34,808 nt of DNA from Deltaproteobacteria bacterium (GTDB taxonomy: Bacteria > Myxococcota_A > Polyangia > DRWM01 > JAAZOP01): the NCBI GenBank assembly GCA_016218815.1, contig JACRCX010000108.1, positions 1 through 34,808 of the forward strand. Direction: 5' to 3'. This document shows positions 12,969 to 20,042 of the stretch, in pieces. Position 1 is the stretch's first letter. Each line of letters starts with the position of its first letter. The notes below the pieces were generated by a model. It was not told the origin of the DNA and did not search any database. It saw only the letters and a list, made by a program, of their open reading frames with translations. The position numbers were made by a program, and so were the translations under genes.

Positions 12969-15755
12969 CTACAGGTAGGTGACGGTCAGGGCATAGGCGC
13001 CGCAGTTGCTCGAGAAGCCATCGATGATGATCTGGTAGACGCCGGCGTTGAGCCAGAGGTCGAGGTACGACTGGAGTCCGAAGTAGTCGTCGTTGCACCC
13101 GACCTCGGAGCCGGTACACGTCCCGGAGCGGACGTACAGGGCGGTGTCGTACCCCGACCCGGAGAGGCTGATCTGCACCTCGCGGTAGTAGGAGACGGTC
13201 AGGGTGTAGACGACGTCCGCGGCATAGCTGGTGACGCAGCCGGGCGTGTAGTCGTCTCCGCCGGAGCAGGTGTTGCCGGACCACGATCCGCTGCCGGAGA
13301 TCGATCCCATCATGGAAGCGCAGCCGCCGGTGAAGTTGACATGGAGAGTGTAGTTGCCGTAGCCGCCGCTGCTGTAGCCGTCGACGAAGATATAGTAGGT
13401 GACGCCGGCGGTCAGGGCGACCGTGACGAGGGAGGTGGCCGCTCCGCCCGAATCGTCGTCGCAAGCGAGCTGGGTGCCTGGGCAACCGCCGGAGTGCACG
13501 TACAGGGCAGTGTCGTAGCTCGAGCCGATGAGGTCGATCTGCCAGGTGCCGCTGCTGGACGGGGTGAAGGAGTAGACGACGTCGGGTGAGGCGGCGCCGC
13601 CGGCGCAGGTCGCGGTGTAGTCGTCGGTATGGCCGGTGGTCGTGCCGGTGTAGGTGCCGCCGGAGCCGGCGACGGAGAGGACGCAGGCGCAGGTCTCGCC
13701 GCCGGTGCAGCCGCAGCCTTCGTCGACGCCGCCGGCGCAGTTGTCGTCGCAGCCGTTGCCGCAGATCTCGGCGGGGGCGCAGCAGGTGCCCCAGGTGCAG
13801 GATCCTGCCTGGCAGGACTGGGAGCCGCCGGTACCGCAGGCGGTGGTGCAGCCCTGGCTGGCGCCCAGGCGGCAGGCGAAGACCTCGTCGGTGGCGCCGT
13901 TGCAGTTGTCGTCGATCCCGTTGCAGGTCTCGGAGGCGGTGACGGTGCAGGCGCCCCAGGAGCAGGAGCCGGAGCAGGTCTGGGTACCGGAGCAGGAGCC
14001 GACGGAGCAGGCCTGGGTGCGGCCGGCGATGCAGGTGAATCCTTCGTCGGTGTCGCCGTTGCAGTTGTCGTCGACGCCGTTGCAGACCTCGCCGGCGGTG
14101 ACGGAGCAGGAGCCCCAGTTGCAGCCGGCGCCGCAGGACTGGGTGCCGGGGCAGGAGCCGACCCAGCAGGCCTGGGTCCCGCCGAAGATGCAGGTGAAGC
14201 CCTCGTCGGCGAGGCCGTTGCAGTTGTCGTCGACGCCGTTGCAGACCTCGCCGGACGACACGGTGCAGGCGCCCCAGGAGCAGGAGCCGGAGCAGGTCTG
14301 GGAGCCGGAGCAGGAGCCGACGGTGCAGGCCTGGGCGCTGCCGGTGACGCAGGCGAAGGTCTCGTCGGTGGTGCCGTTGCAGTTGTCGTCCCGAGCGTTG
14401 CAGGTCTCGGTGGCGCCGGGGTGGACGGTGGCGTCGGAGTCGTTGCAGTCGGAGCCGGTGCAGGCGGCATCGCCGTAGGTGTCGCCGTCGCGGTCGGGCG
14501 GGGCGGCGGCGCAGGCGCCGGCGCCGCCGGCGGCGGCGGTGTCGCAGGAGTCGGAGGTGCAGGCGAGTCCGTCGTCGCAGACCGGCGGCGTGCCGGCGAT
14601 GCAGCCGGTGGCGGGGTTGCAGACCTCCGGTCCGTTGCAGAACCGGCCGTCGGCGCAGCGGGTGTCATCGGCCGAGCTGGTGCACGAGTCGGTGGCGACG
14701 TCGCAGTGGTCGAGGGTGCAGGCGATACCGTCGTCGCAGGCTGGGGTCGCGCCCGACACGCAGCCGACGGCGGGATCGCAGACCTCTGGCCCGTTGCAGA
14801 ACCGGGCGTCGTCGCAGCGGGAGGCGTTGGGGGTGTGCGAGCAGGTGCCGGTGGCGGCGTCGCAGAGGTCATCGGTGCAGGTGACGCCGTCGGAGCAATT
14901 GACGGGGGTGCCGCGCTGGCAGCCGGTCGAGGCGTTGCACGTCTCCGCGCCGTCGCAGCGGTTGCGGTTGTCGCAGACCGTGTCGTCCGCGACGTGGGCG
15001 CAGGTACCGACGAGCGGGACGCAGGAGTCGCGCGTGCAATCGACCGCGTCGCTGCAGTTCGGCGGCGTGCCGGGGCGGCAACCGACGGTGGGATCGCAGG
15101 TCTCGGTGCCGTTGCAGGGGTCGCCGTCCGTGCAATCGTCATCGATCGTGCAGGGGGGCGGATCGGTGCAGCCGCCGACGTCGGGATCGCAGAGCTGTGG
15201 GGGCGTGCAGGCGGCGTGGTCCGGCGTATTGGAGCAGCCGCCGGTGAGGGGGTCGCAGGCGTCGCGGGTGCAATCGATGCCGTCGGAGCAGAGGTTGGGA
15301 ATGCCGGCGACGCAGCCGTCGACGGCATCGCAGCGCTCTCCGGTGGTGCAGGCGTTGCCGTCGTCGCAGATCCCGTCGATGGGCTCGTTGGAGCACAGGC
15401 CGGTCGTGGAGTCGCAGACGTCGGAGGTGCAATCGACGAAATCGTTGCAGTCGAGAGCGCTGGTGCAGGTGACGGCGGTCCCGTCATCCGCGGCGTCGCC
15501 GTCGGCATCGCCGGCCTCGACGGTGTCGGTGTCGGCGTCGGCGTCGGCGCCGGCATCGCCGTCGGAGCGATCGGCGCCGTCGGTGTCGGTGTCGGCGCCT
15601 TCGCCGGTCTCGTCGCCGTCGGTGAGGCCTTCCGAGCCGCCGCCGTCGTCCCAGGAGGTATCGGGGAGGAACACGCTCTGGCCGGTCGAGCATCCCGCGA
15701 GGGCGAGGGCTGCGGCGAGGGCAAGCAGGGACGCGGAGCAGCGGCGAGGGGTCAT
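12969..15755 (-). CDS. MopE-like, Cys-rich surface lipoprotein
   Basis: The 928-residue protein starts at the ATG at 15755, behind GGAGGAACC. It has a lipobox LALAGC (C22), then an Asp/Ala/Gly-rich linker (about 35-95). About seven disulfide-rich repeats of the form C.DG..CT.D.CD...G.C follow (about 100-430). A Ca-type DRDGDTYGD segment comes next, then four MopE-type units ([EV]TCNG.DDNCNG..DE.F.C, about 455-660) plus a degenerate fifth (EICGNGCDDNC). The end is two PPC-like beta domains with SSYDTALYVHSG and SGYDTALYVRSG. The MopE motif (Pfam-type 'metal-binding motif') is known from a copper-binding methanotroph protein; metal binding here is inferred only. There is no sorting motif at the C-terminus. 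A reading frame extends far upstream but only overlaps pyrG antisense. Confidence 0.9.
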   Translation of the reverse strand: MTPRRCSASLLALAAALALAGCSTGQSVFLPDTSWDDGGGSEGLTDGDETGEGADTDTDGADRSDGDAGADADADTDTVEAGDADGDAADDGTAVTCTSALDCNDFVDCTSDVCDSTTGLCSNEPIDGICDDGNACTTGERCDAVDGCVAGIPNLCSDGIDCTRDACDPLTGGCSNTPDHAACTPPQLCDPDVGGCTDPPPCTIDDDCTDGDPCNGTETCDPTVGCRPGTPPNCSDAVDCTRDSCVPLVGTCAHVADDTVCDNRNRCDGAETCNASTGCQRGTPVNCSDGVTCTDDLCDAATGTCSHTPNASRCDDARFCNGPEVCDPAVGCVSGATPACDDGIACTLDHCDVATDSCTSSADDTRCADGRFCNGPEVCNPATGCIAGTPPVCDDGLACTSDSCDTAAAGGAGACAAAPPDRDGDTYGDAACTGSDCNDSDATVHPGATETCNARDDNCNGTTDETFACVTGSAQACTVGSCSGSQTCSGSCSWGACTVSSGEVCNGVDDNCNGLADEGFTCIFGGTQACWVGSCPGTQSCGAGCNWGSCSVTAGEVCNGVDDNCNGDTDEGFTCIAGRTQACSVGSCSGTQTCSGSCSWGACTVTASETCNGIDDNCNGATDEVFACRLGASQGCTTACGTGGSQSCQAGSCTWGTCCAPAEICGNGCDDNCAGGVDEGCGCTGGETCACVLSVAGSGGTYTGTTTGHTDDYTATCAGGAASPDVVYSFTPSSSGTWQIDLIGSSYDTALYVHSGGCPGTQLACDDDSGGAATSLVTVALTAGVTYYIFVDGYSSGGYGNYTLHVNFTGGCASMMGSISGSGSWSGNTCSGGDDYTPGCVTSYAADVVYTLTVSYYREVQISLSGSGYDTALYVRSGTCTGSEVGCNDDYFGLQSYLDLWLNAGVYQIIIDGFSSNCGAYALTVTYL

Positions 15756-15924
15756 TGGTTCCTCCTTCCCCCGGACGAGCGGGCAACGATCAGGGTAGGG
15801 TGAACGGGGCGAGCGGTCAAGGAGGAGAGGAGGAGGAGAGGAGGAGGAGAGGTGGGGAGGTCGACTGGAGAGGTGGGGAGAGGCGGGAAGAAGGGGGGAG
15901 AGCGGGAAGAGATGGAGAGCACCG

Positions 15925-15953
15925 TTGACAGGCGGTCGTTGTTGTTCTATCCG
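15925..15953 (+). promoter_or_regulatory. Candidate pyrG promoter with leaderless geometry
   Basis: A perfect -35 TTGACA, a 17-nt spacer and TATCCG (3 of 6) end 6 nt before the ATG at 15960. No Shine-Dalgarno precedes that ATG. If translation instead began at the ATG at 15912, a 16-residue extension without homology to CTP synthases would be added. Confidence 0.45.
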
Positions 15954-15959
15954 CCGTCC

Positions 15960-17582
15960 ATGCCGCCCAAGCAGACCAAGTTCATCTTCGTCACCGGCGG
16001 GGTGGTGTCGTCCGTCGGGAAGGGCATCGTCGCCGCGTCGATCGGGGCGTTGCTGGAGAACCGGGGGCTGGATCTGACGTTGATGAAGCTGGATCCGTAC
16101 ATCAACGTGGATCCGGGGACGATGAGTCCGTTCCAGCACGGCGAGGTGTTCGTGACGGACGACGGGACCGAGGCGGACCTGGATCTGGGGCACTACGAGC
16201 GGTTCACGTCGGCGGTGATGGGTCGCAAGAACAGCGTGACGACGGGGCAGGTCTACGACGCGGTGATCCAGAAGGAGCGCCGGGGCGAGTACCTGGGGGC
16301 GACGATCCAGGTCATCCCGCACGTGACCAACGAGATCCAGGAGCGGGTGCGGGAGGCGGCCAAGGGGCTGGACGCGATCATCGTCGAGGTCGGGGGAACG
16401 ATCGGGGACATCGAGGGTTTGCCGTTCCTGGAGGCGCTGCGGCAGTTGCGCGTTTCGCTGGGGCCGCAGAACGCGATCAGCGTGCACGTGACCTTGGTGC
16501 CGTACATCGCGGCGGCGGAGGAGATCAAGACCAAGCCGACGCAGCACTCGGTGAAGGCCCTCCTGGAGATTGGCATCCAGCCCGACATCCTGGTGTGCCG
16601 CTGCGACCATCCGATCTCGGTGGAGCACAAGAAGAAGATCGCGCTGTTCTGCAACACGACGGTGGAGAGCGTGGTGGCGGCGCAGGATGCGAAGTCGATC
16701 TACGAGGTGCCGCTGCTCTTGAAGGCGGAGGGGCTGGACGATCGCATCGCGGAGCTGCTCAACATCTGGTCGCGGGCGCCGCGGCTCTCGCGGTGGAAGA
16801 AGGTCGCGGACGCGTTGCGCGAGCCGACGAAGGGGACGGTGACGATTGCGATGGTGGGCAAGTACGTCCACCTGCGGGACGCGTACAAGAGCCTGCACGA
16901 GGCGTTGAACCACGGCGGGATGGCGAACGGGTGCCGGGTCGACATCCGGTATGTCGATTCGGAGGAGGTCGAGCAGAAGGGACCGGAGGCGATGCTGGCG
17001 GGGGCGAACGGGGTGCTGGTTCCGGGCGGCTTCGGGCAGCGCGGGACGGAGGGGAAGATCGCGGCGATCCGGTGGGCGCGGGAGAAGAGGATCCCGTTCT
17101 TCGGCATCTGCCTGGGGATGCAGATGGCGGTGGTGGAGTTCGCGCGGCACGTCTGCGGGCTGGAGAAGGCGAACTCGTCGGAGTTCGACGAGAAGGCGGC
17201 GCACAAGGTGATCGACCTCATGGAGTCGCAGAAGACGGTGACGTCGAAGGGCGGGACGATGCGGCTGGGGGCGTGGCCGTGCAGGCTGGCGGCGGACAGC
17301 CGGGTGCGGCAGATGTACGGCGAGGCGGAGATCTCGGAGCGGCACCGGCACCGGTTCGAGGTCAACAACGCGTACCGCGAGAGGCTGGCGGAGAAGGGGA
17401 TGGTGCTTTCGGGGGTGTCGCCCGACGGCAGCCTGGTCGAGATGGTGGAGATCGCGGACCACCCGTGGTTCGTGGGCTGCCAGTTCCATCCCGAGTTCAA
17501 GAGCAAGCCGATGGCGCCGCACCCGCTGTTCGCGCGTTTCGTCGGCGCCTCGCTGGCGTACCGCGGACCGTCTCAACCTTGA
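15960..17582 (+). CDS. pyrG: CTP synthase (glutamine-hydrolysing)
   Basis: The enzyme makes CTP from UTP, ATP and glutamine. The 540-residue protein has an N-terminal amidoligase domain (1-270) beginning KFIFVTGGVVSSVGKG, with DPYINVDPGTMSPFQHGEVFVTDDG and the GGTIGDIE segment. The C-terminal class I glutamine amidotransferase domain has nucleophile C384 in FFGICLGMQMAVVEF and H510/E512 in FHPEF. The length is normal. The start at 15960 matches the usual few residues before the first beta strand. It is alone on its strand, divergent from the MopE gene, and followed by a stem-loop and a lipoprotein gene. Confidence 0.97.
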   Translation: MPPKQTKFIFVTGGVVSSVGKGIVAASIGALLENRGLDLTLMKLDPYINVDPGTMSPFQHGEVFVTDDGTEADLDLGHYERFTSAVMGRKNSVTTGQVYDAVIQKERRGEYLGATIQVIPHVTNEIQERVREAAKGLDAIIVEVGGTIGDIEGLPFLEALRQLRVSLGPQNAISVHVTLVPYIAAAEEIKTKPTQHSVKALLEIGIQPDILVCRCDHPISVEHKKKIALFCNTTVESVVAAQDAKSIYEVPLLLKAEGLDDRIAELLNIWSRAPRLSRWKKVADALREPTKGTVTIAMVGKYVHLRDAYKSLHEALNHGGMANGCRVDIRYVDSEEVEQKGPEAMLAGANGVLVPGGFGQRGTEGKIAAIRWAREKRIPFFGICLGMQMAVVEFARHVCGLEKANSSEFDEKAAHKVIDLMESQKTVTSKGGTMRLGAWPCRLAADSRVRQMYGEAEISERHRHRFEVNNAYRERLAEKGMVLSGVSPDGSLVEMVEIADHPWFVGCQFHPEFKSKPMAPHPLFARFVGASLAYRGPSQP

Positions 17583-17628
17583 CAGGTGGCAATTCGTCGA
17601 GTATCCCAACCGTGTCCAAGTGGCTGGT

Positions 17629-17649
17629 GGGCCGCGCGCGACGCGGCCC
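17629..17649 (+). terminator. GC-rich stem-loop downstream of pyrG
   Basis: GGGCCGCG and CGCGGCCC form a perfect 8-bp stem with a 5-nt loop, about 47 nt after the pyrG stop and 35 nt before the next start. The U-tract is absent, so it could be a Rho-type or processing stem rather than an intrinsic terminator. Confidence 0.4.
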
Positions 17650-17684
17650 GTGCCCCTCTAGACGGGGGCGAGGAGGTAAGGTCG

Positions 17685-18590
17685 ATGAGGCGTTTCGTGA
17701 TGCTCCTGGCCGTTGCGGCAGTCGCGATCGGCGCGTTCTGGATGGTCGGCGTCGGATGCGGCGACGACGACGTCACGCCCTGCATCAGGGACATGGCGCG
17801 GTGCCGCGCCGGCACCTGTTGCGCGGGTGGCACCTGGGTTCCTGGCCTGAGCATTTGCAGTTGCCCCGACGCGGTTGGGGACACGGATGTCGGGGCGGAT
17901 GCCGACACCGCAGCCGACGCCGACGCGGATGCCGACGCTGATGCCGATGTCGAAGTGGGCCCGGACGCGGACGCGGACGTCACGACGGACGACGGCGGCG
18001 GCGGGTGCGAGGGACCCTACGGCGGGTCTTGCGATCCGGTGATCCAGTGCGGCTGCGCCTCCGGCGAGCGCTGCATCCTGCAGAGCGAGACGGGCAGGCC
18101 GCCGTACACCGAGACGTGCTTCACGGCCGGCACCGACACGATCGACACGGAGTGCCCGTCAGGCGGCGACAACTGCGCGCCGCAGATGCAGTGTTTCGGC
18201 GACGGCACGACCTTCAGTTGCACGATGTTCTGCTACGTCGACGGCGACTGCCCTACCGGCCGTCCCTGCCAGCTTCCTCCGACTACCGCCCCGCTCGGCT
18301 TCTGCGGGCCGGCGCCGGTGGCGTGCAACCCGATCACCAACGACGGCTGCGACGCCGGCGATGCCTGCTACGTCGTCGAGGCGGACACGACCTGCTACGC
18401 GGCCGGTACCTCGACCGTCGGCGAGGCGTGCGATACCGAGAGCTGCGTCCCGGGCTTGGGCTGCTACGACCCCGGTACGGGGTTCGTCTGCTTGGAGTTC
18501 TGCGACCTCGCGGGAACGGAGCACACTTGCCCGACCGGACAGACGTGCGGCTCCAACCTCGGCAATCCGACCTGGGGCACGTGCATCTGA
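17685..18590 (+). CDS. Cys-rich lipoprotein with Asp/Ala repeat linker
   Basis: The 301-residue protein starts at the ATG at 17685, behind GAGGAGGTAAG. The lipobox MVGVGC places lipidated Cys at 25. A short Cys block (CIRDMARCRAGTCC) follows, then an alternating Asp-Ala-rich linker of about 45 residues. The Cys-rich body from residue 106 has about 20 Cys, in segments such as CGCASGERC, CFGDGTTFSC and CPTGQTC. The body resembles the disulfide modules of the lipoproteins at 6981-8840, but has no MopE motifs. Base use is slightly lower in GC than neighbours such as the lipoprotein at 12969, with more third-position C than G. Its function is unknown; it may be surface-exposed. Confidence 0.85.
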   Translation: MRRFVMLLAVAAVAIGAFWMVGVGCGDDDVTPCIRDMARCRAGTCCAGGTWVPGLSICSCPDAVGDTDVGADADTAADADADADADADVEVGPDADADVTTDDGGGGCEGPYGGSCDPVIQCGCASGERCILQSETGRPPYTETCFTAGTDTIDTECPSGGDNCAPQMQCFGDGTTFSCTMFCYVDGDCPTGRPCQLPPTTAPLGFCGPAPVACNPITNDGCDAGDACYVVEADTTCYAAGTSTVGEACDTESCVPGLGCYDPGTGFVCLEFCDLAGTEHTCPTGQTCGSNLGNPTWGTCI

Positions 18591-18655
18591 GGTCGCGTAC
18601 GATCTGCGTCTGACCTTCCGGTTCTCATTTCCTTCCGTCTGACACCGTCCACCGA

Positions 18656-18669
18656 GCCTCGGCCGAGGC
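18656..18669. other. 14-bp perfect palindrome
   Basis: GCCTCGGCCGAGGC lies in the 160-bp gap between the convergent lipoprotein and protease genes. It has no spacer, so it would fold poorly as RNA; it could be a protein-binding site or chance in GC-rich DNA. Nothing else is visible in the gap. Confidence 0.25.
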
Positions 18670-18750
18670 ACCTGCGTGCATCGCTCCTCTTCCGACGCCA
18701 CGGGCCGTTGGCTGCATGTCCATGAATTCCGGGCGCGGGATCCCGTTCGT

Positions 18751-19179
18751 TCAGGCGACGTGGAGCAGGTCGAGGAGGGGGGCGTCGGGGGAGGCGGGGT
18801 TGACGGTGACTTCCTTGCTCTTCGGATCGACCACCAGATCGATGGCCTCCAAAGGGATCTGGCCGAGGAGCGGCGTCGTGCCTTTCGCTTCGACGAGGGC
18901 TTCGCAGATCGTCTGACGGCCGAGGATCTCGGCCAGCAGGGCTCCAACCCACGGGACGCGGGCGACCTGGCCGTTCGCATAGCGCACGTCTCGCCGGCCG
19001 ATCTCGGGGACGCCCAGGCGCTGGACGACGTCTGCCGGCAGCACGAGCATCGTCGCCCCGGTGTCCACCAGGGCCTCGAGCTCCTCCGAACGCACCTGGT
19101 CCGGCGGGAGCAGGCCCCGTCGTGCATTCTCCAGATCCACGAAGTTGGTCAGCTTGATCTTCGTCATGACTCTCCCCAT
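18751..19179 (-). CDS. Retropepsin-like aspartic protease, copy A
   Basis: The 142-residue protein has one catalytic motif D39-T40-G41 in ALVDTGATMLVLPADVV, and the second conserved element TPLLGQIPLEAIDLVVDP. That element matches the hydrophobic-Gly motif of single-domain (clan AA) retropepsin-like proteins, which need a homodimer to form the active site. No signal peptide is present. The start at 19179 is chosen because GAGGAGGAGG precedes it; MTKIKL five codons later is an alternative. A near-identical paralogue lies immediately upstream on the same strand. Bacterial proteins of this family have poorly known substrates. Confidence 0.85.
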   Translation of the reverse strand: MGRVMTKIKLTNFVDLENARRGLLPPDQVRSEELEALVDTGATMLVLPADVVQRLGVPEIGRRDVRYANGQVARVPWVGALLAEILGRQTICEALVEAKGTTPLLGQIPLEAIDLVVDPKSKEVTVNPASPDAPLLDLLHVA

Positions 19180-19237
19180 CGTTGCCTCCTCCTCGTGCGG
19201 TCTCCATCGCGCGGGAGAGGCCGACTGCTGCGCTCAG

Positions 19238-19243
19238 GATAAC
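19238..19243 (-). promoter_or_regulatory. Conserved -10-like element upstream of protease copy A
   Basis: On the minus strand TGTTAT(CC) occurs about 60 nt upstream of the start codon. The same segment is retained upstream of copy B (around 19789), within the duplicated block. Its conservation between the two copies is expected from recent duplication and is not independent evidence. Confidence 0.3.
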
Positions 19244-19298
19244 ACGGGGAGGGGTGGAGGGGTGGAGCGGTGGCGGGAACGCGGGGCGGGGGGACTCG

Positions 19299-19727
19299 TC
19301 AGGCGACGTGGAGCAGGTCGAGGAGGGGGGCGTCGGGCGAGGCGGGGTTGACGGTCAGTTCCTTGCTCTTCGGATCAACGTGCAGGTCGATCGCTTCCAG
19401 CGGGATCTGGCCGAGGAGCGGGGTCGTGCCGGCGGCCTCCACCAGGGCTTCGCAGTTCGTCTGCCGGCCAAGGATTTCCACCATCAGGCCCGCGACCCAG
19501 GGCACGAACGCGCTTTGGCCGTTCGCGTAGCGCACGTGGCGGCGGCCGATCTGTGGAACGCCCAGGCGCTGCACGACATCGGCCGGAAGCACGAGCATCG
19601 TTGCGCCGGTGTCCACCAGGGCCTCGATCTCCTCCGAACGCACCTGGTCGGGCGGCAGCAGGCCCTCCCGAGCCTTCTCCATGTCCACGAAGTTGGTCAG
19701 CTTGATCTTCGTCATGACTCTCCCCAT
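19299..19727 (-). CDS. Retropepsin-like aspartic protease, copy B (tandem paralogue)
   Basis: The 142-residue protein differs from copy A at about 16 positions, counted by eye, with the catalytic DTG at 39-41 intact. Differences cluster at 16-34 and at 72-82 (QSAFVPWVAGLMVEI against QVARVPWVGALLAEI), a region that could line the substrate cleft. The roughly 70 bp upstream of both genes (Shine-Dalgarno, CGGTCTCCATCGCGCGGGAG and the -10-like segment) is also duplicated. The two copies form a tandem pair 119 bp apart. Coding beyond 19727 in the same frame is antisense to the HAD-ECH gene and rejected. Confidence 0.85.
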   Translation of the reverse strand: MGRVMTKIKLTNFVDMEKAREGLLPPDQVRSEEIEALVDTGATMLVLPADVVQRLGVPQIGRRHVRYANGQSAFVPWVAGLMVEILGRQTNCEALVEAAGTTPLLGQIPLEAIDLHVDPKSKELTVNPASPDAPLLDLLHVA

Positions 19728-19801
19728 CGTTGCCTCCTTCTCGTGCGGTCTCCATCGCGCGGGAGAGGCCGATCGTTGCCCACAGGATAACACGGGGAAG
19801 T

Positions 19802-19860
19802 GCGGGGAGGGCGGGGAGGGCGGGGAGGGCGGGGAGGGCGGGGAGGGCGGGGGGAGGGAG
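19802..19860. repeat. G-rich 9-bp tandem array (GCGGGGAGG)x5
   Basis: Five perfect copies of GCGGGGAGG are followed by a sixth with two extra G, upstream of repeat C3. The plus strand has a strong potential for G-quadruplex formation. It has the same 9-bp period as the array at 134-290. Confidence 0.85.
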
Positions 19861-19940
19861 TTGTTGGTTGTTGGTGCTCGGCGGCAGAGCCGCCGAGTCC
19901 CTTCGGGGCGGCGGTCCGGGTCGAGTTGTTGGTCCGGAGG
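19858..19940 (+). repeat. Dispersed repeat family C, copy 3, with an inserted hairpin
   Basis: GAGTTGTTGGTTGTTGGTGC, then a spacer containing the stem CTCGGCGG/CCGCCGAG (19877-19897), then TCGAGTTGTTGGTCCGG. The spacer is longer than in the other copies. The element lies upstream of the HAD-ECH gene. Confidence 0.85.
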
Positions 19941-20042
19941 TGCGGAGAGGTGAGGAGGAGGGCACTTGCGCGGTGGCGACGGGCGATGGTACAGGGACGG
20001 CGTCCGACAAACGGGGGCGCTCGAGCCGCAAGGAGGAACGTC

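Noticed and set aside
13629..15803. A 724-codon plus-strand frame opposite the MopE-like gene
   Set aside because: Ala/Gly/Val low-complexity reading of the reverse strand; its repeats simply mirror the MopE repeats.
12969..17609. A 1546-codon minus-strand frame spanning the MopE-like gene and the reverse of pyrG
   Set aside because: The part beyond 15755 is the exact antisense of pyrG and is Arg/His/Pro-rich. A lipoprotein signal and a strong Shine-Dalgarno mark the true start at 15755.
18464..19207. Minus-strand frame spanning the protease gene in another register
   Set aside because: Composition is shadow-like, whereas the frame at 18751-19179 has the DTG motif, a Shine-Dalgarno and a conserved paralogue.
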